DNA from: Litorilituus sediminis
GTDB taxonomy: Bacteria; Pseudomonadota; Gammaproteobacteria; Enterobacterales; Alteromonadaceae
Direction of reading: 5' to 3'
DNA: 64,000 bases
Assembly: GCF_004295665.1 (NCBI RefSeq)
Contig: NZ_CP034759.1
Span: 2,356,001 to 2,420,000, forward strand
Of this stretch, positions 27,284 to 36,187 are shown one piece after another. A program made the position numbers and the translations under genes. The notes beneath the pieces were generated by a model. The model had not been told where the DNA came from, did no database searches, and saw only the letters and a program-made list of their open reading frames with translations. Position 1 is the first letter of the stretch. Each line of letters begins with the position of its first letter.

Positions 27284-27661
27284 CTATTCGCCACCTCCGC
27301 CGCAAGCACCATCGCCACAGCCGCCATCACCAGCAAAGCCACCACCCGCTCCCGCTGACTGGCGAGAATAATCTAATAGTGAATCGAAGTTAAAGCGAGG
27401 CCAACCGCCAAAGCATTCTTTAGCAACATTTGCACGCAGCTCCTTATAAGTTACTGCTAATTGCAATGCATCAAAGTCAAGTTGTGAGCAAAACATTGCC
27501 AAAGCATATTCAATATTGTGCTCAGTTTTTAGCTCATTAGTAAAAACATGCCTGACTTGCTCAGGTGAATAGAAGTTTTGCTTTGCAAAGGCATTAACCA
27601 GTGCGGGTGGTAACACACAAGCAATTGAAGAAATTGGATTGTTCTTAAACATATCGAACAT
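27284..27661 (-). CDS. DUF6559-like protein with Gly/Cys-rich tail
   Basis: A 125-residue protein. The first 100 residues are helical, and the line FYSPEQVRHVFTNELKTEHNIEYALAMFC resembles DUF6559 proteins, whose function is unknown. The tail (about 102-125) is strikingly rich in glycine with two cysteines and ends GGCGDGACGGGGE, reminiscent of metal-binding or secreted low-complexity tails. It is not preceded by a signal peptide. It sits between the Cpt-like gene and the DUF2237 gene, all on the minus strand. Confidence 0.65.
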   Translation of the reverse strand: MFDMFKNNPISSIACVLPPALVNAFAKQNFYSPEQVRHVFTNELKTEHNIEYALAMFCSQLDFDALQLAVTYKELRANVAKECFGGWPRFNFDSLLDYSRQSAGAGGGFAGDGGCGDGACGGGGE

Positions 27662-27719
27662 TTAGCTAAACTCCTTTTTCGCTTTATTTCACAACACTTT
27701 ATTCCACAAAAATAAGCGG

Positions 27720-28097
27720 CTAATTCAAATCAACTGCGTATTGTTTAAGTAATGCCATGGGAATAATATCCAACGCTTTAATATGTGTTCTTTTTAGGTG
27801 CACTCGAGGCGCCATATTACTCTGCTGTGCTTCAAGCCATCGAGTAGCACATAAACACCAGCTATCACCTGGCTTTAAACCTTTAAAATTATACTCTGGG
27901 ATTGGCGTAGATAAATCATTTCCTCTAAACCTTGAGTACTCCAAAAATTCTTTTGTGACATTAACACAAACCGTATGTGAGCCAACATCCTCTTTATTGG
28001 TATTACATTTACCATCGCGATAAATTCCCGTAACGGGATTTACACAGCATATTTCTAATTCTTCACCAAAAACATTAAGTGATTCATCCATTTCCAT
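27720..28097 (-). CDS. DUF2237 family protein
   Basis: A 125-residue protein that matches DUF2237 strongly. It has NVFGEELEICCVNPVTGIYR, the VGSHTVCVNVTKEFL block, GNDLSTPIPEYNFKGLKPGD and WCLCATRWLEA. Several conserved cysteines are present. The family is widespread and of unknown function; crystal structures exist but no established reaction. It is a single gene between the RM system and the Gly/Cys-tail protein. Confidence 0.93.
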   Translation of the reverse strand: MEMDESLNVFGEELEICCVNPVTGIYRDGKCNTNKEDVGSHTVCVNVTKEFLEYSRFRGNDLSTPIPEYNFKGLKPGDSWCLCATRWLEAQQSNMAPRVHLKRTHIKALDIIPMALLKQYAVDLN

Positions 28098-28167
28098 AAC
28101 TGTACCTTTTGTTTATTCCAGTAAAAAACTAATCGTTTATTGTGTAGAGTACTTAGATCTGACCTAG

Positions 28168-29412
28168 CTAGGCTTCTAGTTCATTTAGCAGTCTAACTAC
28201 GGAGCGCCCTAAGGCAGCAGCCATATTAACAGGAACCGCATTACCTATTTGTTTGTACACGGCAGATAAAGGACCTTGAAATTCCCAATTATCTGGAAAT
28301 GTTTGAATCCTTGCATATTCTCTTGATTGTAAAGGTCTAGTTTCTGTTGGATGACAGCGTTCAGTCTGCTTTTGTGCGGGCGATGTAGTCAAGGTTAGAC
28401 TAGGTTCGTCCATTGAGAGTCGTCTCGCCATACCTGTTTTTCCCCCACCAAGAAAGTAGCTACCTTGCATATATTCTCTTTGAAGGTCATCACTTAAGTT
28501 TCGCCAATATCCTCCTTGAGGGACATTTTCCATTATCTCAGCTTTCCTTTTGGGATAGATCTGACCGGCAGATTCTGCAACATCTGTTTCGTATAACTCA
28601 CCTTTCTTAAAAGCATCAGTTAAAGTCATAATTCTTTTGTAAGGAGATGGCCATTCAAATTTTGCCTTTGAATTTTCAAATATATCCTTTCTAATACCTA
28701 CTAGAATTAACCTTTCACGTTTCTGCGGTACTTTATAGAAAATAGCCTTCACGACCTTCGGCTCAACCAAAATATAACCTAATTCATCTATGACACTTTT
28801 TATTATCTCAAGTGTTTTTCCATTTTCATGAGTCAAAAGAGCTCTTACATTTTCAGCCAAAAAGACTTTAGGCTGTGTTTCTTTGATAGCTCTTGCCATC
28901 TCAAAAAACAATGTACCTCTAGTATCTTCAAACCCTAAACTCTTACCTGCATATGAGAATGCTTGGCAAGGGAACCCCCCTGTTAATACATCGATTTCTT
29001 CATTTATACTCGTGAAATCAATATTCGATATATCGCCTTCTACTACATTCCACTCAGGTCTGTTATGACGAAGAGTAGAGCATGCATGTTTATCCCATTC
29101 ATTTAACAACACACTTTCAAATCCAGCCTGCTCCATCCCCAATGCAAGCCCACCTCCTCCTGCAAATAATTCAATTAATTTATAAGGTCGGATAGGCTTT
29201 ATTTTTAATTCTTCATCCCATCTTGATTCGTGAATACTTTTAACTTGTGGGAAGTGAAGAACTTGAGCTTTATCTATCAATCCAGATTCAGGGCAAGGAG
29301 CTAACTCTCCTTTATTTATTCTCGACTCTATTGACTTTTTAGGTAGTGATAATATGTCAGCCAATACCTCTAAGCTAAAGTGGCTATCTAATTTTGCATG
29401 GACATCATTCAT
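28168..29412 (-). CDS. DNA cytosine-5 methyltransferase of a type II RM system
   Basis: A 414-residue C5 methyltransferase. Motif I (LFAGGGGLALGME) starts near 83, catalytic PCQ is at 148-150 (Cys149), ENV follows, QKRERLILVG is motif VIII, and QIGNAVPVNMA near the C-terminus is motif X. An extra N-terminal 75 residues carry a predicted helix-turn-helix (about 12-40: FSLEVLADILSLPKKSIESR). That is a hallmark of self-regulating methyltransferases such as M.SsoII and M.EcoRII. The partner nuclease gene, 99 bp upstream, is of the Eco47II family, so the likely site is GGWCC or GGNCC; this is inferred from the family. Confidence 0.92.
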   Translation of the reverse strand: MNDVHAKLDSHFSLEVLADILSLPKKSIESRINKGELAPCPESGLIDKAQVLHFPQVKSIHESRWDEELKIKPIRPYKLIELFAGGGGLALGMEQAGFESVLLNEWDKHACSTLRHNRPEWNVVEGDISNIDFTSINEEIDVLTGGFPCQAFSYAGKSLGFEDTRGTLFFEMARAIKETQPKVFLAENVRALLTHENGKTLEIIKSVIDELGYILVEPKVVKAIFYKVPQKRERLILVGIRKDIFENSKAKFEWPSPYKRIMTLTDAFKKGELYETDVAESAGQIYPKRKAEIMENVPQGGYWRNLSDDLQREYMQGSYFLGGGKTGMARRLSMDEPSLTLTTSPAQKQTERCHPTETRPLQSREYARIQTFPDNWEFQGPLSAVYKQIGNAVPVNMAAALGRSVVRLLNELEA

Positions 29413-29437
29413 TCGACGCTTCCAATATCTCCAACTT

Positions 29438-29465
29438 TAATTACTGTTTAAGTATACAGTTAATT
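29438..29465. promoter_or_regulatory. Dyad in the nuclease-methyltransferase gap
   Basis: Imperfect dyad AATTACTGT...ACAGTTAATT (one-base indel) centred about 39 bp upstream of the methyltransferase start, in the gap between it and the nuclease gene. It is positioned to cover a methyltransferase promoter, so it is a candidate site for the enzyme's own helix-turn-helix. Confidence 0.4.
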
Positions 29466-29511
29466 TTGAATCTGGGCCAGTAAAATATACTTTTTTTTAT
29501 TCTATTAAAAT

Positions 29512-30258
29512 CTATTTAAACGCAAGCCCATCAAAACCTTCATATTTTTTAAATGAAAGTAAATAAATACTTTTTACGATGTCTGGTGAAATACCTTTTA
29601 ATTCACTGAAGACTGAATTTTCTATTTTGCCAAGTTTTTCTTCGGCAATTACATCATCAATAACTTTAGGCAATACTTCACAAAGCTGTTTAAATGCAAA
29701 CTTTTCGCCAGTGGCTTTTTCGTAAAAAAGATCAATAGAAATTCGTCTAATATTTTTATTTGACATTTGCTCGCTATCTAAACTGATAACCCAAGGAATG
29801 TCTTGACTGTTTCTTGCTATTACTTCAACCAAATAGCATGTAGCTTCATCATTTCTTAAAATGCTTTGCTGCATTTTTATATAAGTTTTTTGAGATGATG
29901 CTGAATTCATTGTATTGTGCTTATTTTTCATTTCAGCGAAGATGTGTGATGTTTTATGTACAACATCAAACCCTTTGGGTGGAACTTCCCACCCATCAAA
30001 ATACTGAAAAATATTTTGATGAAAATAACCAATGTGGTTTGTATTTGACTTATCTATTTGCCTGAGTGATTCGGACTCAATTATTTCTTCTATTGATTTA
30101 CCATACACTTTTGAATCAAATGTTAGTTTGATCGGATCAACTAAGTTTTTATTGAATTGTGTCAAATTAATAGAGAAGCGATATTTTTTTATCGTTTCTT
30201 GAACATGTTTGTACAAATCATCATCTGATATAAAAGAAAGGCCGTATTTAGAACGCAT
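29512..30258 (-). CDS. Eco47II-family type II restriction endonuclease
   Basis: A 248-residue endonuclease matching the RE_Eco47II family closely along most of its length (DPIKLTFDSKVYGKSIEEII, IGYFHQNIFQYF, HIFAEMKNKHNTMNS, ATCYLVEVIA). The PD-(D/E)xK-type active site is probably Asp98 in GFDVV with E109-M-K111. Known members cut GGWCC or related sites. Its methyltransferase gene follows 99 bp downstream on the same strand. Base composition is low in G+C, as for the whole accessory region. Exact specificity is an inference from the family. Confidence 0.92.
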   Translation of the reverse strand: MRSKYGLSFISDDDLYKHVQETIKKYRFSINLTQFNKNLVDPIKLTFDSKVYGKSIEEIIESESLRQIDKSNTNHIGYFHQNIFQYFDGWEVPPKGFDVVHKTSHIFAEMKNKHNTMNSASSQKTYIKMQQSILRNDEATCYLVEVIARNSQDIPWVISLDSEQMSNKNIRRISIDLFYEKATGEKFAFKQLCEVLPKVIDDVIAEEKLGKIENSVFSELKGISPDIVKSIYLLSFKKYEGFDGLAFK

Positions 30259-30370
30259 TTAAATCTACCTAATTAAATTTCAATCGTTAAAATTCTATTT
30301 GAACACTCTAACTGATTATTCTGTGTATTTCTTGTTAAGTTGAGTCAATGAAGCCAAAACTAACTAAGCA

Positions 30371-31555
30371 CTAAACCACCTGCCCACAGGCAAAACCAGC
30401 TGCCCAGCAAAATTGGAAGTTATAGCCCCCCAGCCAACCAGTAACGTCAATTACTTCGCCAATAAAGAACAAGCCCGGCTGTTTTTTACTTTCAAAGGTT
30501 TTACTTGATAATTCATCGGTATCAACACCACCTAAGGTTACTTCTGCGGTTCTATAGCCTTCAGTGCCATTGGGCTTTATTTGCCAGCCGTGAATGGTAT
30601 TGGCTAATTGTTCAATTTCACTATGACTTAGTTGATTTACCGCTTTTTCAGCAATGACTTGCTCTTTTACCAATACCTCAACAAAGCGTTTAGGTAGCAC
30701 GGTTGCCATTAGATTTTTCAGTGATTTTTGCCCTTGCTCAGCGCGCCACTGTGCAATAGTTTCAACAAGATTGCTGTCTGGTAACAAGTTAATGGTGACC
30801 TCCTGCCCTGCTCGCCAAAATGATGATATTTGTAAAATAGCAGGTCCTGATAAACCACGATGAGTGAACAAGATGTTTTCGCGAAAGCTTTTACCGTTTT
30901 CAGATGACACTAAACAATCAATGGAAATGCCTGATAAGCCTTCAAAGCGTGCTTTGTCATGATCATGTAAAGTAAAGGGCACTAAGGCTGGCATGGTTTC
31001 AATAATATTTAGGCCAAACTGCTCAGCAATTTGATAACCTATGGGTGTTGCACCAAGTTTTGGCATAGTTAAGCCGCCAGATGCAACCACTAAAGACTCG
31101 CACGTATAGCTAGCATCAGTGGTTTTTACTAAGTAGCCAGATTCTGACTTTTCTACCGAAAGTACTTCGCTTCTCAGTTTTACTTCTACACCAGCCCATT
31201 CACATTCGGTCATCAAAATATCAACAATATCTTGAGCGTTATTATCACAAAACAGCTGACCTAAGGTTTTATGGTGGTAATTTAAACCGTGGCGTTCAAC
31301 AAGCTCGATAAAGTCTTGCGCGCTGTAGCGACTTAAACAAGATTTAACAAAATGAGGGTTTTTACATAAATAGTTGTCAGGGTTAGCATTTTCATTAGTG
31401 AAATTACAGCGGCCGCCACCGCTAATTAACACTTTACGCGCAGGTTTCTTGCCCATATCGACAACGACAACACTTCGGCCTCGATACCCTGCTTGTGCGG
31501 CACACATTAAGCCCGCCGCGCCAGCACCAATAATGACAACATCTGTTTTAATCAC
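30371..31555 (-). CDS. YhiN/HI0933-family flavoprotein
   Basis: A 394-residue NAD(P)/FAD-dependent oxidoreductase of the HI0933 family. The FAD-binding VVIIGAGAAGLMCAAQAGYRG is near the N-terminus, KVLISGGGRCNFTNE follows, and VTGWLGGYNFQFCWAAGFACG closes the protein. All are family hallmarks. The physiological reaction is not established; an arsenic or stress link is sometimes proposed. It is a housekeeping-type gene next to the RM island and divergent from the acidic lipoprotein gene (232-bp gap). Confidence 0.92.
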   Translation of the reverse strand: MIKTDVVIIGAGAAGLMCAAQAGYRGRSVVVVDMGKKPARKVLISGGGRCNFTNENANPDNYLCKNPHFVKSCLSRYSAQDFIELVERHGLNYHHKTLGQLFCDNNAQDIVDILMTECEWAGVEVKLRSEVLSVEKSESGYLVKTTDASYTCESLVVASGGLTMPKLGATPIGYQIAEQFGLNIIETMPALVPFTLHDHDKARFEGLSGISIDCLVSSENGKSFRENILFTHRGLSGPAILQISSFWRAGQEVTINLLPDSNLVETIAQWRAEQGQKSLKNLMATVLPKRFVEVLVKEQVIAEKAVNQLSHSEIEQLANTIHGWQIKPNGTEGYRTAEVTLGGVDTDELSSKTFESKKQPGLFFIGEVIDVTGWLGGYNFQFCWAAGFACGQVV

Positions 31556-31787
31556 GTAAATTCCTAGCGTTTTAAATTACCGCGCTATTATAAAGAGTCA
31601 CCTAGTGAACAGCTAGTCGCCAAGGGTATTTTCAGGTGTAAATTTCCTTATTGTTTGCACATTTCTGTGAAGAAAAATAAAGAAGTGCAAAGGTTATGTA
31701 AAGCCATGAACGCTTTATTTATCTCGTCCTCTATTGTTTGTATAACACGGCTGCACCACAGTCAGTCACAGCAAAAATGGTAGAAAA

Positions 31788-33320
31788 ATGATAAATACAC
31801 AACACATAAAATCTTACGGTCGAACCAGCATATTAGCCACTACGTTGCTTACATTAATGGCGTGTAATTCCAGCGATGAAAGTAGCACAGAAGGCTTTGT
31901 TAAACTCTATAACCTATCAAAAGATGCTCCCAATATTTACCTTACCCTAGATGAAGATATCAATGTCGATGCCGACAGCGATAACGATCATTATGAAAAC
32001 ACTTACTCAGGTATTGCCTATACCAAAGCTAATAGCAACTTTTCTTTAGAAACAAATAATTATGACTATCAATTAGCTTGGCAAGATGGCGATAACTCAT
32101 CGAGTGAAAACCTCAACTTAATTCATCAAGGGCAATTAACAGTTACAGACGATAATATTCAAATGATAGTGCTTGCTAACAGTATTTTATCGCCTGAGGT
32201 TATCATCTATGACATTCCTGTAATTGATGATGATTCAGATGACGATGATGACTTATTTAATATGCGTGTACTTAATATGCATGCTGAGCAACCGCAAGTT
32301 GATTTCTATTATTCAACTGAAGATGAAACTTTCGCGCAAGCGCAGCTATTTTCTCAAGTGAATTATCAAGAGCTTACCGAGAACCAAAAAATAGCGCAGC
32401 AAAGCTATATTTTTTACATTACCGCTGCTGGCAGTGATGAAGTATTATTTCAGTCACACAGCATTAACTTTGCCTATAGTTCACAGTATGTGATTGCCTT
32501 ACGGGAAAACTTAGGCGCAGGTTCATCTCCCTTTGTTATCGATAAACTATCCAACTCTTCTATTACTGAATATGTTGATGATAACGCCGAAACCACCATT
32601 AGAGCCTATAACGCGGTAGCACCACATGCCGAATTAAGCAACTATCAAGGCAACTTATCATTATACGTTAACGGTATTGATGAAACGCCTGAAATTCCGC
32701 TATTAAACTTTGGTGAAATAAGTGATGAATTACAGTTAGCCAGCGGCGATTACAGCTTAGATTTAGTGAACACTCAAGATGAGCAACCACTACTAAGTAA
32801 CCACCTAATTTCACTCAATGAAAACAGCAATAAAACCGTGTTTTTCTACGCTGAAGAAGAGTACGTTGATAGTGACGGCGACGGAAACATTGACGAAAAT
32901 GGTGATGGCATTATTGATGAAATCGATATCAACCTATACTCACTCGTTGTGAACAATAGCCTAAGCACCAGTATTTATGAGCATGAGATTGAAATCGTCA
33001 ACTTAGTACAGTCTGATGAATTTGACCAAGTTCAGGTGTACTTTGTTAGAAACGATGAAACCATAGATACTGCCCTCTATCATCGCACCATTAACTATAA
33101 AGAAACCAATGAGATCAGCTTACAAAACAATAGCTATCAAGTGTTTGTTATTGCGCAAGAAAACGGTAGTCGCATTATCCTCAATTCTTTTGAGCTGCTA
33201 CTAGATGAGCAAAGTAGCGAGCAATTTTTAGTACTTGAGGTAAGTGAAGCCTCAGCAACTGGCTATAAAGCAAGTTTAATTGAGCAAGTGTTAGCGCAGG
33301 AAAGTGATAATGACGACTAG
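31788..33320 (+). CDS. Acidic lipoprotein with DUF4397-like repeats
   Basis: A 510-residue protein with a lipobox LMAC (Cys26), then a very acidic mature part. The segment KLYNLSKDAPNIYLTLDEDI resembles the DUF4397 start (LHASPDAPxV), and several similar beta units follow (for example MRVLNMHAEQPQVDFYYSTED). An Asp-rich stretch DSDGDGNIDENGDGIIDE near 360 looks like a calcium-binding linker. It is probably surface or periplasmic. No enzymatic motif is seen. It overlaps the next gene, an orphan winged-helix protein, so both are co-expressed. Confidence 0.72.
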   Translation: MINTQHIKSYGRTSILATTLLTLMACNSSDESSTEGFVKLYNLSKDAPNIYLTLDEDINVDADSDNDHYENTYSGIAYTKANSNFSLETNNYDYQLAWQDGDNSSSENLNLIHQGQLTVTDDNIQMIVLANSILSPEVIIYDIPVIDDDSDDDDDLFNMRVLNMHAEQPQVDFYYSTEDETFAQAQLFSQVNYQELTENQKIAQQSYIFYITAAGSDEVLFQSHSINFAYSSQYVIALRENLGAGSSPFVIDKLSNSSITEYVDDNAETTIRAYNAVAPHAELSNYQGNLSLYVNGIDETPEIPLLNFGEISDELQLASGDYSLDLVNTQDEQPLLSNHLISLNENSNKTVFFYAEEEYVDSDGDGNIDENGDGIIDEIDINLYSLVVNNSLSTSIYEHEIEIVNLVQSDEFDQVQVYFVRNDETIDTALYHRTINYKETNEISLQNNSYQVFVIAQENGSRIILNSFELLLDEQSSEQFLVLEVSEASATGYKASLIEQVLAQESDNDD

Positions 33321-33663
33321 CACATCTGATACTAGCCATATCATTGAAAAGACAGCATTAGCGAAACTCGTGTTAAATCAACTTGAGCTTAACCCGGGTA
33401 ATCGAAAGGTATTCTTTCATCAACAAGAAGTTACCCTAACAGGCTTGGAGTTTAATTTACTTATTGAATTGCTGCAAAATGCGGGTGATATTGTCTCACG
33501 CGAAACCATTGCTGAAAAAGTCTTTCGCCGAAAAATTCATCAATGTGATAAGAGTATTAATAGCCATATCGCCAATATACGTAGGAAACTATTAGCCATT
33601 GATAGCAGTCAACCGATAAAAACGGTACGTGGCTTAGGTTATGTTTGTTTATTGCAGTGCTAG
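33310..33663 (+). CDS. Stand-alone OmpR-type winged-helix protein
   Basis: A 117-residue protein containing only an OmpR/PhoB-type DNA-binding domain (about 18-115). It has LTGLEFNLLIELLQNAG, the recognition region KSINSHIANIRRKLL and the ending IKTVRGLGYVCLL. There is no receiver domain, membrane helix or sensor. I use ATG 33310, preceded by AGGA at 33298; a GTG at 33304 is also possible. The gene overlaps the lipoprotein stop by 11 bp. This is unusual for the family and suggests a regulator controlled by expression level or by an unlinked partner. Confidence 0.82.
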   Translation: MTTSTSDTSHIIEKTALAKLVLNQLELNPGNRKVFFHQQEVTLTGLEFNLLIELLQNAGDIVSRETIAEKVFRRKIHQCDKSINSHIANIRRKLLAIDSSQPIKTVRGLGYVCLLQC

Positions 33664-33695
33664 GAAGCTTGCTTCCTAACAGCGTGTTAGGAAGC
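33661..33695. terminator. Overlapping hairpins between winged-helix gene and ferritin
   Basis: GCTTCCTAAC / GTTAGGAAGC (33671-33680 and 33686-33695, 5-nt loop) is a strong 10-bp stem. An alternative stem, TAGGAAGC / GCTTCCTA at 33661-33678, uses the same middle arm. The genes are convergent, so this is a likely bidirectional terminator. A short TTTTA follows on the plus strand. Confidence 0.65.
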
Positions 33696-33709
33696 ATAGA
33701 TTAGTTTTA

Positions 33710-34237
33710 CTAGGCGTTAGCATCTGTCATTATGCTAGTGTTACCGCCTTGAGCCATTTCAGCTAAATCTTTATCAACAAAGAATAACGCGTGGCCGTCA
33801 TCGCCCACTAAGTTAATTTTATCTAAAATGCCTTTAAATAAGGTTTCTTCTTCGTGCTGCTCAGCAACATACCACTGTAAGAAATTAAAGGTAGAGTAAT
33901 CTTTATTAGAAAAAGCTTCATGCGCTAAGTCATTAATGCGCTCAGTGATCAAACACTCGTGCTCATAAGTAAGTTCAAATAATTGACCTAAAGTCTCAAA
34001 ATCATGCGGTGGTGCATCAATAGCACCAATAATAGGTAATGCACCCGTTTCACTGACGTAAGTGAATAATCTGTGCATGTGATCCATTTCTTCTTTTGCA
34101 TGCTCACTTAAGAATTTCGCTGCGCCCGCAAAGCCCTTTTCTTCACACCAAGCGCTCATTTGTAAATACAAGTTAGCTGAGTAAAATTCTAAGTTAAGTT
34201 GTTGGTTTAACTTCTTTACCATTTCCGTTTTTAACAT
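33710..34237 (-). CDS. ftnA: Bacterial ferritin
   Basis: A 175-residue non-haem ferritin, the usual length. Ferroxidase-centre residues lie in [25 protein letters not shown] and [14 protein letters not shown]. It stores iron as a 24-mer shell. The gene is monocistronic and convergent with the winged-helix protein; 129 bp upstream lies rsmJ on the same strand. A 19-bp AT-only palindrome at 34350-34368 could be a Fur-type site. Confidence 0.95.
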   Translation of the reverse strand: MLKTEMVKKLNQQLNLEFYSANLYLQMSAWCEEKGFAGAAKFLSEHAKEEMDHMHRLFTYVSETGALPIIGAIDAPPHDFETLGQLFELTYEHECLITERINDLAHEAFSNKDYSTFNFLQWYVAEQHEEETLFKGILDKINLVGDDGHALFFVDKDLAEMAQGGNTSIMTDANA

Positions 34238-34349
34238 GACAAAAGCCTATATAAATTAAAGTGCAGCGATCTTGCCTTGAAGCCAAGCAAGTTTCAAGCT
34301 AAAAAATGTAACCAGTTTCTAATAAAAGCAATAAATACAATGAATTATA

Positions 34350-34368
34350 AATAGTAATTATTACTATT
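34350..34368. promoter_or_regulatory. 19-bp palindrome upstream of ferritin, Fur-box-like
   Basis: AATAGTAATTATTACTATT is a perfect 9-1-9 palindrome. It matches the Fur consensus at 12 of 19 positions. It is about 120 bp upstream of the ferritin start and overlaps the rsmJ stop. Iron control of ferritin by Fur would fit, but the match is partial. Confidence 0.35.
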
Positions 34369-35170
34369 AGACTTTAGGTATTGCTTGATTAACATAAACA
34401 TCAAAACGATTTTTCTTCATTTTTATCGACATAGATGGTTTTTTATCTGCCAATGGCGGCGCATAACTTGGTCGCTTTACCACGACACGATATTTCGCTA
34501 ACGCCAATGCCGGCGCTAACAAGGCATCCGCATCTAAATCTTCACCGACTAAAGACTGAAAAATACGCATCTCTTTTTTAACCGCGGCAGATTTTTCTCG
34601 ATGCGGATACATAGGGTCAAGATAAACCACATCTGGCTGGTTGGCTAACGACATATTATCAATTGAAGATGCATGAATGAGTGCCATATTATTGGCAATA
34701 TCTTGAACATCGACGTTTAATTGCGCCCTTGCTAAGCCATCATCTAACAAGGCAGCAACCACGGGCATACGCTCCATTAAGGTTAATTGACAGCCCAAGC
34801 TAGCCAAAACAAATGCATCTCTACCTAAACCCGCAGTGGCATCAAGCACATGCGGAGTAAAGCCATGCTTTAAACCAACCGCTTTCGCTATATCTTGCCC
34901 TCTGCCGCCACCAAATTTACGTCGATGGGCTGCTGCGCCGGCAACTAAATCAACCTTTATCGCGCCAAGCTTTGGCTCATCTAATTTGCGTAGCTCTAAC
35001 GCTTGTTCGTGTACTTGCAGTACATAAGCAAGATCGGCTCGTTTAGCAATAGCAGCAACATCACCTATATATTCAAACTGCCATTTTTTGGCAATTTTCT
35101 TGGCTTGCTCACTATCTATTGAATCGGTGTATGCAACGGCAACCGCTAATTCTGTCTTCATATTTTTCAT
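34367..35170 (-). CDS. rsmJ: 16S rRNA m2G1516 methyltransferase
   Basis: A 267-residue SAM-dependent methyltransferase that modifies G1516 of 16S rRNA. The SAM-binding motif is [15 protein letters not shown], and the catalytic DPMYPH (DPMFP-type) loop is present, as is the earlier [25 protein letters not shown] block typical of RsmJ (YhiQ). Divergent from the SSB-like gene. Confidence 0.95.
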   Translation of the reverse strand: MKNMKTELAVAVAYTDSIDSEQAKKIAKKWQFEYIGDVAAIAKRADLAYVLQVHEQALELRKLDEPKLGAIKVDLVAGAAAHRRKFGGGRGQDIAKAVGLKHGFTPHVLDATAGLGRDAFVLASLGCQLTLMERMPVVAALLDDGLARAQLNVDVQDIANNMALIHASSIDNMSLANQPDVVYLDPMYPHREKSAAVKKEMRIFQSLVGEDLDADALLAPALALAKYRVVVKRPSYAPPLADKKPSMSIKMKKNRFDVYVNQAIPKV

Positions 35171-35228
35171 CTAATAAATTCGATACAAAGCCTTCAACAT
35201 ATAGCCGTATGCCATATATACTTTGCCC

Positions 35229-35250
35229 GCTTAAGTATATAAACTTAAGC
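35229..35250. promoter_or_regulatory. Dyad between rsmJ and SSB-like gene
   Basis: GCTTAAGT-ATATAA-ACTTAAGC is a perfect 8-bp dyad with a 6-bp centre, in the 148-bp divergent region. It may be an operator; no T-run suggests a terminator. Confidence 0.35.
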
Positions 35251-35318
35251 AAGCTTTTCATAGCTATGCCTTGTACCAATTGAATTAATTAAGCTTTAAC
35301 TGAATTTGGAAAATTATC

Positions 35319-35978
35319 GTGCAACAATCAACCACTGCGACCACACAAGCACCACAATTATGTGCAGTAACCTTGCTAGGTAATTTAGTATCTACGCCTG
35401 ATATTCGCTATCGCGCTAACCCGGTTTGTGCGATTACAGAAATCACCTTAGCAACTCATAGTAAATGGTTAGACAAAAACACGAACCAATACAAAGAGTG
35501 GACGAGTTATCATCACATTAAGGTTGAAGGTGAGTTAGTTGAACAAGCACTATTGCAAGCACAAAAAGGCGATATCATTTTAGTGCATGGTCATTTAAGT
35601 AAATTAAAAACCAACCAAACCGAGCATCACGATATAGTTCATGCCAACTTTATTCAGCGTTTTGCTAAGGGTTACACTCAGTCAATTAATCAAATTCACT
35701 GTAGCGCTAAACTCACTAGCCAGCCTAAATTGATGTTAACAGAGCATGGCAAACAACTGTGCCAAGCAGACATTGTTATTCATCAACATAATTACTCCCA
35801 TGAAAAACAATGTTGGCAAAACTCATTAATAGAGCGCTCAATTCATGTCTGGGGCAAGTTAGCACAATATTTAGCTGAGCATGGTCAAGCTAATCAAGAG
35901 CTGATGGTAGAAGGTAAACTTAGTTACGCCAGCAACAAGTCTCAATATATTGATGTCAATAAATTGCACTTATTCTAG
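35319..35978 (+). CDS. Two-OB-fold SSB-like protein
   Basis: A 219-residue protein with GTG start at 35319. Residues about 15-105 resemble an SSB OB fold (VTLLGNLVSTPDIRYRANPV, WTSYHHIKVEGELVEQ, GDIILVHGHLSKLKT). The second half (about 122-219) is a more diverged OB repeat, with the matching late pieces HVWGKLAQYLAEHG and LMVEGKLSYASNKS. The acidic C-terminal tip used by classic SSB to recruit partners is absent. It probably binds single-stranded DNA or RNA and could be a paralogue of SSB, but its role is unknown. It stands alone with its own promoter region. Confidence 0.75.
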   Translation: MQQSTTATTQAPQLCAVTLLGNLVSTPDIRYRANPVCAITEITLATHSKWLDKNTNQYKEWTSYHHIKVEGELVEQALLQAQKGDIILVHGHLSKLKTNQTEHHDIVHANFIQRFAKGYTQSINQIHCSAKLTSQPKLMLTEHGKQLCQADIVIHQHNYSHEKQCWQNSLIERSIHVWGKLAQYLAEHGQANQELMVEGKLSYASNKSQYIDVNKLHLF

Positions 35979-36187
35979 TGCTAGGGGTTATTAAGATTTG
36001 TCTCATAATTCAGCAACTAAACGGATATAAGCAAATAATAAGCAAGTAATGAGCCTTCTACGCAAACTGTTTAATTTTTTTTCATTTTCACTATAATGTT
36101 CAGAGTTTACACAGGGATAGACACTAGTGAGCAGCACACCTTGTTGATACCCATACCTTGACTAAAAAAGGTATTTACCTCAATTAC

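Noticed and set aside
31655..31690. TTGCAC ... GTGCAA inverted repeat upstream of the acidic lipoprotein
   Set aside because: Six-bp arms with a 24-bp spacer; too weak to call an operator.
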